A DNA stretch of 64,000 bases from Chloroflexota bacterium (GTDB lineage: Bacteria; Chloroflexota; Chloroflexia; Chloroflexales; Herpetosiphonaceae), in assembly GCA_020161265.1 (NCBI GenBank), contig JAIUOC010000001.1, positions 124,001-188,000 of the forward strand, written 5' to 3'. This document shows, piece after piece, positions 17,252 to 24,588 of the stretch (position 1 is the first letter of the stretch; every line of letters starts with the position of its first letter). The notes beneath the pieces were generated by a model that saw nothing but the letters and a program-made list of their open reading frames with translations, was not told the DNA's origin and searched no databases. Both the position numbers and the translations under genes were made by a program.

Positions 17252-17683
17252 ATGATTAATGATCAACCGATAATCAGCCAACCCGAAAACCTGCGGCTGT
17301 TGTATGCTTACCTCAAAGATTGTATAGACCAGCCAGCTGAACGAGCAATCATGGTGCATGAGCGCAATACTGCGTGGTTTGTAATAACGGCAGATCTGGC
17401 GGAAAAAGGTCAGATTGGATTAGCAATCCCCTTTGTTTATGCTATAACCGATGCAGAACTGGCGAAACACGCGATTCAGCGCCTAATCCGAGTTGCTACC
17501 AACCAGCAACATCTACCCTATGTGCAGCCACTGTTGAACTATGCAATTCAATTAAATGATCGTTCCGATCGCTATCAGGCTGAATTGTATTTGGCTAAGC
17601 TGACCATGGATGCTACTGATCCGCCAGCCACTCAGCTGACCGCTACTGTAAGCACTGATGATGCTTCAAAATGCTCCCCTTGA
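17252..17683 (+). CDS. Hypothetical helical-repeat protein, upstream half
   Basis: A 143-residue, mostly helical protein with weak TPR-like periodicity (ERAIMVHERNTAWFVITADL, LPYVQPLLNYAIQLN). GGAGAGGAG precedes the ATG. It overlaps the next ORF by 26 bp in another frame. The next ORF continues the same helical, leucine-rich character, so the two may be a coupled pair or one gene broken by a frameshift. Confidence 0.5.
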   Translation: MINDQPIISQPENLRLLYAYLKDCIDQPAERAIMVHERNTAWFVITADLAEKGQIGLAIPFVYAITDAELAKHAIQRLIRVATNQQHLPYVQPLLNYAIQLNDRSDRYQAELYLAKLTMDATDPPATQLTATVSTDDASKCSP

Positions 17684-18269
17684 GGAACTCTATGAATATA
17701 CTTTAGTTATATCGACGGGCGTGTTGCACCAATATGGGTGGGCGAATGAAGCATTGGCATTGCTTGAACATGCTGAGGTTAAGCTCCTTAAGTATATTGA
17801 TGATCCAGATTGGGCTACATTGCTGATTGAGAAGTTAATCGTCCTTGGCTCAGCCTATGCCAAACAAGGCCAGCGTCAAAAATATCTTGATTGTCTCGCC
17901 AATGTAGTACGAGCATACCATCATATTTCTGACGAATGGATATCGCGCCAAGGCAATAATAGTTATTGGGTTTGCGAAGCTTTGCTTAAACATGATGCTT
18001 TTGATCAAGCAGTTGCTTTTGCAGCATCAATTAAGCCAATGTATCTTGATATGGTACTCAAAGAGCTGACCAATTATGCCGCTGATCATGGTTATGAAGC
18101 GCACGTCGTGGCTTTGATTCGCGGTATATGGCTAGAGAATCAAACCACTGAGTGTTTTTGGATAATCCTTGATGCGCTTCAACCCTTATTGGTCAGTTAT
18201 CCTTGGCTAAATCAAGCCATGACCGAGGCTGATCAGTGGTGGTTTCAGCAAAACCTGCGCCAAAATTGA
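17658..18269 (+). CDS. Hypothetical helical-repeat protein, downstream half
   Basis: A 203-residue helical protein with TPR-like units (HQYGWANEALALLEHAEVKL, VLGSAYAKQGQRQKYLDCLA). There is no good ribosome site before the ATGATG; an in-frame stop lies nine bases upstream, so translation would depend on coupling to the preceding gene. Function unknown. Confidence 0.5.
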   Translation: MMLQNAPLEELYEYTLVISTGVLHQYGWANEALALLEHAEVKLLKYIDDPDWATLLIEKLIVLGSAYAKQGQRQKYLDCLANVVRAYHHISDEWISRQGNNSYWVCEALLKHDAFDQAVAFAASIKPMYLDMVLKELTNYAADHGYEAHVVALIRGIWLENQTTECFWIILDALQPLLVSYPWLNQAMTEADQWWFQQNLRQN

Positions 18270-18297
18270 TTGATCGAGTAAATTAAATAATAAGCAA

Positions 18298-18475
18298 TGG
18301 GCTATCTGTTATGAGGATTTTCCCAAACCAATAGCCCATAGCCAATAGCCTATAGCCTAATCATTTTCGTGCTCTTCGTGGATCATTAATCACGATAGCT
18401 TCGTGCCCTTTGTGCTCTTCGTGGTTAATAAAATATCAACCCTGACCTCTGGCTCCTGACTGCTGACCCCTCGGA
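18298..18475. repeat. Dispersed-repeat cluster downstream of two convergent genes
   Basis: The stretch holds ATAGCCCATAGCC-type units, then CTTCGTGCTCTTCGTGGATC and CTTCGTGGTTAATAAAA, then CTGACCTCTGGCTCCTGACT-type 'gacccctg' units. The same three ingredients recur near 27.2, 40.6, 46.8 and 48.0 kb. No gene is seen in it. Confidence 0.7.
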
Positions 18476-18477
18476 GT

Positions 18478-20214
18478 TTAGCGCACAATTAATTCGTGGA
18501 TTGACCACCAACTACCGCCGCCAGTGCTGGTGAGCCATACTCGCAGATAACGGCTATTTTGAGCGGCGAAGTTGATGGTTACTGCTTGAGTTGTGCCGCT
18601 GGCAGTGGCTACGGTTGCCCAGCTATTGCCATCATTGGAAACCTGCACTTGGAAGTTGCGTGGATAATCGCCGTAGGATGTACCTGCATCAAGCGTGATT
18701 TGACTGAAACTTTGGCTATTGCCAAAATCGACGCGATACCACTGGCCGGCTGCTTGGGGCAAACCAGCGCTCCAACGGGTAGCATTATTGGTATCAATCG
18801 CGTTGTTCGTGCTGCCGCCGCTTTCGGTTGATGAAGCGCTGGTTGCCAACGCATTGCCATAAACTTCAACTTCCCACAGTGAGTAGCCCCATTCGGTGGC
18901 GCGAGTTGTGGCATAAACGCGCAGATAACGGCCAACGCCGGAAACTGCCAAATCATCGGTTGCGCCATCGCTGTTGCTTGTGCTAGAGATCGAATGCCAG
19001 GTATTGCCATCGTTGGAAACTTGCACTTGATAGGCGCGTCCAAAAGCTGCTTCCCACTTCAAAACAACTTGTTTGATCGCATACACTGCGCCTAAATCAA
19101 CCCGTAGCCATTGCGGATCGCTCCATGTGCTCGACCAACGGGTGGCGCTGTTGCCATCGAAGGCGAGATTTGCGCCATAGCTGCTATTTTCGGTTGATGA
19201 AGCAGTTGCGGCTTTGTTGAGCGCTACATTGCCAGTTGGTGTGCTGGGCGTGCCCAAATGGTCGGCGATGGTTTTGAGCAAGGAATCGCTGCTGGTAACA
19301 GCCGTATCTTGGCTCAATTCCCAAATCATAATCCCGCCGCCGCCTTTGCTTTTCATCAAATCGATTTTGGAACGCATGGTTGGGCGGCCTGTGTAATATT
19401 GGGTTGCGCCGCCATACCAGCAGCTATCGCTATCGGCGGAGCAACCACCAGCGCGTAAGGTGTTGTAGCCATACCAGCCTGGGCGAGCATAAAACGGCAC
19501 GCCCAAGATCAATTTGGCTTTATTGCTGGTTTTGGTGCTCCAATAATCGAGCGATTGTTGGGCCAAACTATAGGGCGAATGGCCAGCGCCGCCATCACCA
19601 TCGTAGGCCATGAGCGTAATGTAATCCATAATGTCGATGGCATTGCTAGTTACGCCTGAGCCGCCAGCATTGGTTGCAGCGACTGCCGCAGTTAACAATT
19701 TGCCCGAGCCGATGCGATTGCGAATTGCTGACATCGTTTCAAAATAAAAATCGCCAGCCTCAGGATATTCCCAATCAATATCAACCCCGTCGAGATTGTA
19801 TTGGTTGACAAAATTATTCAGATTATTGGCAAAATTTGTGCGATAGCTGGCGTTGGCGGCGATACTTTCGAAGGCACTATCATCGCCGTCGTTCCAACCA
19901 CCAACTGAAATCAGCACTTTTTTGTTTTTGCTATGGGCAACCGCTACCAACTCTTGCAATTTGCTGGAGTTTTCGATTGGCTTGAGGCTGCCATCGTTGT
20001 TGGGCAACAGAAAAGCGTAGTTAATGTGGGTCAGTTTATCAATTTGAGCGCCGTTGACGCTGCCTTGCCACGATGGCAAATAGCCCACAATTTTATAGGC
20101 GATTTGGGCTTGGGCTGATTTGGGTTGATCAAATCCAGCGCCAAAACTCCCAGCCAGCATTATCAAAGCCAACAGCAAATAAACCTTCATGCTCAAGGCG
20201 CGTTGACGATTCAT
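18478..20214 (-). CDS. Secreted GH18 chitinase with two discoidin-type modules
   Basis: A 578-residue secreted enzyme predicted to hydrolyse chitin. The signal peptide (VYLLLALIMLAGSFGAGF) precedes a GH18 domain at about 38-320 with substrate strand KKVLISVGGW and the catalytic DGVDIDWEYP, general acid Glu149. Two F5/8-type C (discoidin/CBM32-like) modules follow: ~330-455 and ~458-578, the second ending GGGSWWSIHELIVR. The second module closely resembles the one inserted in the neighbouring GH5 protein. AAGGAG precedes the ATG. It lies 80 bp downstream of the GH5 gene on the same strand and may share its promoter and operator. Confidence 0.92.
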   Translation of the reverse strand: MNRQRALSMKVYLLLALIMLAGSFGAGFDQPKSAQAQIAYKIVGYLPSWQGSVNGAQIDKLTHINYAFLLPNNDGSLKPIENSSKLQELVAVAHSKNKKVLISVGGWNDGDDSAFESIAANASYRTNFANNLNNFVNQYNLDGVDIDWEYPEAGDFYFETMSAIRNRIGSGKLLTAAVAATNAGGSGVTSNAIDIMDYITLMAYDGDGGAGHSPYSLAQQSLDYWSTKTSNKAKLILGVPFYARPGWYGYNTLRAGGCSADSDSCWYGGATQYYTGRPTMRSKIDLMKSKGGGGIMIWELSQDTAVTSSDSLLKTIADHLGTPSTPTGNVALNKAATASSTENSSYGANLAFDGNSATRWSSTWSDPQWLRVDLGAVYAIKQVVLKWEAAFGRAYQVQVSNDGNTWHSISSTSNSDGATDDLAVSGVGRYLRVYATTRATEWGYSLWEVEVYGNALATSASSTESGGSTNNAIDTNNATRWSAGLPQAAGQWYRVDFGNSQSFSQITLDAGTSYGDYPRNFQVQVSNDGNSWATVATASGTTQAVTINFAAQNSRYLRVWLTSTGGGSWWSIHELIVR

Positions 20215-20251
20215 TATCAGCTACTCCTTTTAATTAATAGGTAGGGGGAGC

Positions 20252-20275
20252 GCCACCAATCGGCTCATTGGTGGC
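20252..20275. other. Intergenic hairpin between GH5 and GH18 genes
   Basis: A perfect 9-bp stem GCCACCAAT / ATTGGTGGC with a six-base loop. There is no T run after it on the minus strand, so it is more likely a processing or attenuation element than a full terminator. Confidence 0.5.
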
Positions 20276-20294
20276 ACTTGCGAGGAGGCTACTG

Positions 20295-22316
20295 CTATGG
20301 AGCAGTCGCAACGAAGGTGAAGGCTTCCCATGCGCCACCGATCGCATCGCGATTGGCAATCAACACAGGTGAGCCACTATTCAGATCAGTGGTGACATAT
20401 TTATTGTTAGCGATTGCTTGTAGACCAAAAGTTCCGTTGCCAAGATCGACGCGACGGAATTTTTCCCAGCCCAAAACCCCGCGTGATTGAGCGATCAAGC
20501 GCCCACCGTTGTTCAAATCGGCGGCCACATATTTATTATTGGCCATTGACATAAACGAAACCGTACCATCGGGATTGGTGATCATGCGGAATTTTTCCCA
20601 GCCTTGAATGCTTGGGCGATTGGCAACCAAGGGATTGTTGCCATAGTTATCGGCGCTGACATAGCTATTGTTGGCCCCGGCTTGCAGCGCAACCCACGAA
20701 CCTTCTGGCGCATAAGCTCGCACCGTATTTTGAAACTGGGTGTTTGGTTGGAAATAATTGGTGCTGAAGCGTGACCATTTATCGGCAATTGTGGCAGCAC
20801 TATCATTTAATAGATCTGGTACGGCTTGAGTGTTATTTTGATAGAAGCCCCAGTTGCCGCCGCCATTGACCTTGTATGTCCAGTTAGTCCAGGAAACATT
20901 CAATGCATTCAAGCCAGACATGAACTTTTCATACAAATCGTAGTGAGTTGAGAACCAATATTCGCCAGCAAAGCCCGGCACATTCCAATCCTTAGTGAAG
21001 GTGGCGTATTTATCCAAGGCACTTTGAATGAAATTATTGGTTACATTCCAATCAGTGACCGTATCAAAGTTGTAGTGGTGTAATTGATACATCACATTCG
21101 TCCAGCCATAGGTTGCGGGCGATAAGGCTTGATACCAATCGTAGAAAGCTGCCATCACGATCATATGGTCGGGGTCTTTGGCGCGCACAGCATCATACAA
21201 ACGATCAAAGAAATCGAATTTTTGGCGTACTTGTTGTTCGTTCTCAGCTTCGCCGTTGCTGAGCAATGGCTCGTTGAGCAAATCGTAGGCGGCTACGGTT
21301 GGGTTGCCACGATAGCGGGTCGCCAAGCGTTCCCAAATTTGCACCGTCCAATTTTGATAGGTGGGGTTGGTCCAGAGTTGGTTGGTGCCCGTTTGCCCAC
21401 ATGAATGCCATGGGCAGGCTGCGCCAGGAGCGCCGTGCAAATCGAGCATCACATATAAATTGCGTTTGCTGCTTTCGCTGATCAGCCAATCGAGCTTGCG
21501 GAACGATTCAGCATCCGATTTCATCGTGCCATTGGTGTTCATCAGCACCAGCCAATGGATTGGCACACGCACCATGTTCAAACCCATAGCTTTAATGGTA
21601 TCGAGGTCGCTGGCTTGAATCCAAGTATCTTGGTAGCCGTTGATCAAACTATCGGTGGTGCTTGTGCCAAAGCGGTTGGTTAAGGCTTGGCGCAAATTAA
21701 ATTCATCAGCAATTTGGGCGTTGAATTCGTGAATTGACCACCAACTACCGCTTGAACCAGTCTGGAGCACGCGAATCAGGCGGGTTACTTGGGTATTATT
21801 GAATTGGACGGTTACCACTTGGCTGGTGCCGCTACCACTGCCAACCGTGAGCCATGCATTATTAACAAAAGCTTGGACTTGATATTGGCGGGGATAATCA
21901 CCAGTTGAGGAGCCTGCATCGATCGTCACGCGTTCGACGGCTTGGTTGCCGCCAAGATCGACTTGGAACCATTGACCATTGGCTTGGGGGGCGTTGCTGG
22001 TCCAACGGGTGGCGGGGTTGCCATCAATTGCGGCGGCGGCTCCACCAGCTGATCCGCTAGCAGTCCAGTTGGTGCGTGGCAAAGCGGGGTAGCCTAAGGG
22101 CGACATCCAGCCTTCTTGCAACAACCAGCCGCCGAGGTTGGTGCCTTTGAGCGTGACGACAGCGCCATTACCGGAATTATTGCGCACGGTCGCGCCGTTG
22201 GCCTTGAGAAAATCGCCAGCCCCAAATGCGGCTTGGGCCTTGGGCGCTGCTGAATGTTGAGCAAAAATACTACAAATAAGACCAAGAACAATAATCAGCC
22301 TACTCAGCTTGTTCAT
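20295..22316 (-). CDS. Secreted GH5 glucanase with inserted discoidin module and fascin-like C-terminus
   Basis: A 673-residue secreted enzyme. After a signal peptide, residues ~50-75 start a GH5 (exo-beta-1,3-glucanase-like) fold (GTNLGGWLLQEGWMSPLG). A discoidin-type module then interrupts it at about 81-200 (WFQVDLGGNQAVERVTIDAG ... GSWWSIHEFNAQ). The fold resumes with FNLRQALTNRFG and GLNMVRVPIHW. Catalytic candidates are Glu349 in DLLNEP and Glu452 in GEYWFS. Residues ~545-673 form a fascin/beta-trefoil-like domain (VALQAGANNSYVSAD, WEKFRM repeats). AAGGAGG precedes the ATG. A sigma-70-like promoter and a 28-bp palindrome lie upstream. Substrate is inferred from family resemblance. Confidence 0.88.
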   Translation of the reverse strand: MNKLSRLIIVLGLICSIFAQHSAAPKAQAAFGAGDFLKANGATVRNNSGNGAVVTLKGTNLGGWLLQEGWMSPLGYPALPRTNWTASGSAGGAAAAIDGNPATRWTSNAPQANGQWFQVDLGGNQAVERVTIDAGSSTGDYPRQYQVQAFVNNAWLTVGSGSGTSQVVTVQFNNTQVTRLIRVLQTGSSGSWWSIHEFNAQIADEFNLRQALTNRFGTSTTDSLINGYQDTWIQASDLDTIKAMGLNMVRVPIHWLVLMNTNGTMKSDAESFRKLDWLISESSKRNLYVMLDLHGAPGAACPWHSCGQTGTNQLWTNPTYQNWTVQIWERLATRYRGNPTVAAYDLLNEPLLSNGEAENEQQVRQKFDFFDRLYDAVRAKDPDHMIVMAAFYDWYQALSPATYGWTNVMYQLHHYNFDTVTDWNVTNNFIQSALDKYATFTKDWNVPGFAGEYWFSTHYDLYEKFMSGLNALNVSWTNWTYKVNGGGNWGFYQNNTQAVPDLLNDSAATIADKWSRFSTNYFQPNTQFQNTVRAYAPEGSWVALQAGANNSYVSADNYGNNPLVANRPSIQGWEKFRMITNPDGTVSFMSMANNKYVAADLNNGGRLIAQSRGVLGWEKFRRVDLGNGTFGLQAIANNKYVTTDLNSGSPVLIANRDAIGGAWEAFTFVATAP

Positions 22317-22394
22317 GCTGTTCCTCCTTGAACGATTGTCTGCCTGTCGTACAACACTGCTTGGACAAGTCGGGCGCTCAATTGCGGGAATAAC

Positions 22395-22422
22395 TCGGTA
22401 TCGTTTCCGGAAACGATACCGA
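22395..22422. promoter_or_regulatory. 28-bp perfect palindrome, LacI-type operator
   Basis: A perfect palindrome centred on CCGG, with arms TCGGTATCGTTTCC and its complement. It starts about eight bases downstream of the -10 of the GH5 promoter and so covers the predicted transcription start. LacI-family regulators of carbohydrate genes use such symmetric sites. The cognate repressor is not in the window; the LacI-like protein at 56-58 kb has no DNA-binding domain. Confidence 0.8.
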
Positions 22423-22430
22423 TGGCATGA

Positions 22431-22458
22431 ATCTTAACACAATTTAATACTTTGTCAA
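22431..22458 (-). promoter_or_regulatory. Sigma-70-like promoter of the GH5-GH18 operon
   Basis: On the minus strand TTGACA (22458-22453) is followed after 16 bases by TAAGAT (22436-22431). The position immediately before the palindromic operator supports a repressible promoter. Confidence 0.7.
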
Positions 22459-22528
22459 GTTAATGCACTAAGTTTTATTAATGGATTTGGCTTAGCGAGA
22501 ATTTGCTAGAAGGAGCAGGGTTCGAGGA

Positions 22529-22559
22529 GTGCGGTGATTGGATTGACAAACCACCGCAC
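22529..22559. terminator. Stem-loop downstream of the triple-repeat lipoprotein gene
   Basis: An 8-bp stem GTGCGGTG / CACCGCAC with a 15-base loop, just past the stop of the minus-strand gene. There is no T tract, so it is only a possible terminator. Confidence 0.4.
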
Positions 22560-22573
22560 CACCGAAGCTGTAG

Positions 22574-24163
22574 TTACTCTTGTGGGCAAGGATAAGGCCA
22601 AACTTGCTTAAACTCCCAGCCAAAATCGCCATCTTGCCATGTATAGGTGTACAACCAAGCACACTCAAGCTCACCCATTTGCCAAGTGATGCTCAGCCCA
22701 CTCACGCTAATTTCAAACTGCTGTTGATCAAGAATGCTTTGAATGGTTGCCACTTGCTGCTCAAGTTGGGCTTGATCGGCGTTGGTTGGTCGATCAAGCG
22801 TGATTGAATAGCTGATGTTTATGTTGCCATAATGACAGCCATTACCTTCACTATTCCCGCGTATTTTCACGCTTGCCTCGATTCCAGCCTGTTGCAGCGC
22901 TTGGCGAACCTGGTCTTCAGCATAGCGTGGAACTGCGGAGGTACCAAAATTGATCGAGCCACCACAAGTGAATAATGGGCTATTGGTCGGTCGTGGAATC
23001 GTTGATTCGACTACTTCTTGATGCTTACAAACTGAGCGGGCATAATCTGAGCCAAAATAGGGCGATAAGCGTGGATACCATACATGGCCTTGGGCATCTT
23101 CGGCGTAATCATAGCCCCATGAACAGCCACCTTTGATCCCACGCCAGGTAATCACCAGCATATGCGCCGGATAATCTAAACTTGGATCTTGGCGTGAATC
23201 AACAATAATCGCCTGAAGTTGCTGGGCAATCGCCTCATAGGTTTGCATGGTCTCATCAGCAGGTCGATCAATGAAGAAATGATAGCCCAAGCGAGCTGAT
23301 TGATAATTACAGCTCGTCCCTGTCCGTAACCAATAGCCCGTGGCGTAGCCCACAATTTGGGTTTGATCCAAGGCAGTTTGCAGCGGAGCCAATTCGGCTT
23401 CAGATAATGGTTCGGGGTATCGCGACGGAAAACAATAATTACTTGGAGCAGGCGTTTCAGCTACCTTACAAACCGGGTCACCAACATCAGTTTGTTTGGT
23501 CGATGACGTATATTTTAAATACCAAGCATTGCCATCAGGATTGATTGTCGTGGCGTAATCATAATCCCACGAGCAGCTATCCTCGCCAAAACGCCAATAG
23601 ATGCTTGCGCCTAATATCGGATACTGAAGCCCTGGCTGATTTTGGAGATCCTGCATCAGCGTCTGAAGGATTTGAGCATATTCGAGCAGCGTTGCTTGAT
23701 CGGTTTCTGGAGCTACCTCAACCTCAAGACTATACATAATCCAAGCAATTGCGTCTGAACAGGTTTGCCAATCGGCGCGGCCATAAACCTCGGCGCTACC
23801 TCTGAGTTGGGTTTGAGCAAAGGCGGCTTGGACAGCCTGCTCAGTCGCTGGCTCAAGTGGAATTCGCTCATAGTTGGCTTCGCATGCTTCTCGTGAGCCA
23901 TTATAGCCATGAACTGGCTGAATATCTGGAGTGATTGTTGGTTCTTCAATTACCTCTGTGATCGTTGGATCGACCATGGTTACTGGAGTTTCCACCTCGG
24001 TTAGGGTTGGGATAACGGTTGATTGAGGTTGTTCAGTTGCTAATTCGACTGGCTGCCCGCCTGAACGGTTAGTGATTGATTCGCTAGGTAGCGTATTGCC
24101 ACAGCCACTCAACCCTACCAACAGCAACCATCCAAAACCAATTCGTTTAAGCCATGCCAGCAT
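22574..24163 (-). CDS. Lipoprotein with three internal repeats
   Basis: A 529-residue predicted lipoprotein (LLLVGLSGCGN; Cys21) with a Thr/Pro/Glu-rich linker to about residue 90. Three diverged repeats of about 125 residues follow, each with an opening helix (VQAAFAQTQLRGSAEVYGRA, LQTALDQTQIVGYATGYWLR, VRQALQQAGIEASVKIRGN), a 'Y' strand, a helix, and a closing CSWDYDY / CSWGYDY / CAWLYTY strand. No known family was recognised. GGAGGG precedes the ATG. Likely a surface-exposed binding protein. Confidence 0.65.
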   Translation of the reverse strand: MLAWLKRIGFGWLLLVGLSGCGNTLPSESITNRSGGQPVELATEQPQSTVIPTLTEVETPVTMVDPTITEVIEEPTITPDIQPVHGYNGSREACEANYERIPLEPATEQAVQAAFAQTQLRGSAEVYGRADWQTCSDAIAWIMYSLEVEVAPETDQATLLEYAQILQTLMQDLQNQPGLQYPILGASIYWRFGEDSCSWDYDYATTINPDGNAWYLKYTSSTKQTDVGDPVCKVAETPAPSNYCFPSRYPEPLSEAELAPLQTALDQTQIVGYATGYWLRTGTSCNYQSARLGYHFFIDRPADETMQTYEAIAQQLQAIIVDSRQDPSLDYPAHMLVITWRGIKGGCSWGYDYAEDAQGHVWYPRLSPYFGSDYARSVCKHQEVVESTIPRPTNSPLFTCGGSINFGTSAVPRYAEDQVRQALQQAGIEASVKIRGNSEGNGCHYGNINISYSITLDRPTNADQAQLEQQVATIQSILDQQQFEISVSGLSITWQMGELECAWLYTYTWQDGDFGWEFKQVWPYPCPQE

Positions 24164-24301
24164 ACACCCTCCACAAACAAGCTAGATTTCGCCAATACTC
24201 TCAGCATAGTCCAACCAAATGGATGAAAAGTGGCGTTTGATTAGGAACTCTGAGACGTTAAATGGACATTTAAAGAGCTTTGTCATTGGGTTACTAGTTC
24301 T

Positions 24302-24333
24302 GGCTTCGTGTCCTTCGTGCGCTTCGTGGATCA
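24302..24333. repeat. Dispersed CTTCGTG repeat
   Basis: Three CTTCGTG units at nine-base spacing followed by GATCACA, in the 425-bp gap between the triple-repeat lipoprotein and CBM2 genes. Apart from this and the promoter at 24380-24408, nothing was seen in the gap. Confidence 0.7.
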
Positions 24334-24379
24334 CATTGGCATGGCCTGGCTTTGGTTAAAAATCTTTCATTAAAAACTA

Positions 24380-24408
24380 TTGACAAATAGCGCCAAAACT
24401 ACTACATT
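24380..24408 (+). promoter_or_regulatory. Candidate sigma-70 promoter for the CBM2 protein
   Basis: TTGACA at 24380-24385, a 17-base spacer and TACATT at 24403-24408. It would give an untranslated leader of about 170 bases before the ATG at 24589. Confidence 0.5.
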
Positions 24409-24588
24409 CGTTAATGAATATTTACAATTATCTTGGGAGCGATTCCGTAACCATCGCTGCTGCCCCTTCCAAATAATTCCACTAGGACTTGTTTCTTTGA
24501 ATTTGAGACCGATTCCAAGAATGCAAGCCGAGGCTGTTGGGTTAGCACTGTTGAAAACCCAGCACATATCGCAAGGAGGCGCAAGCTT

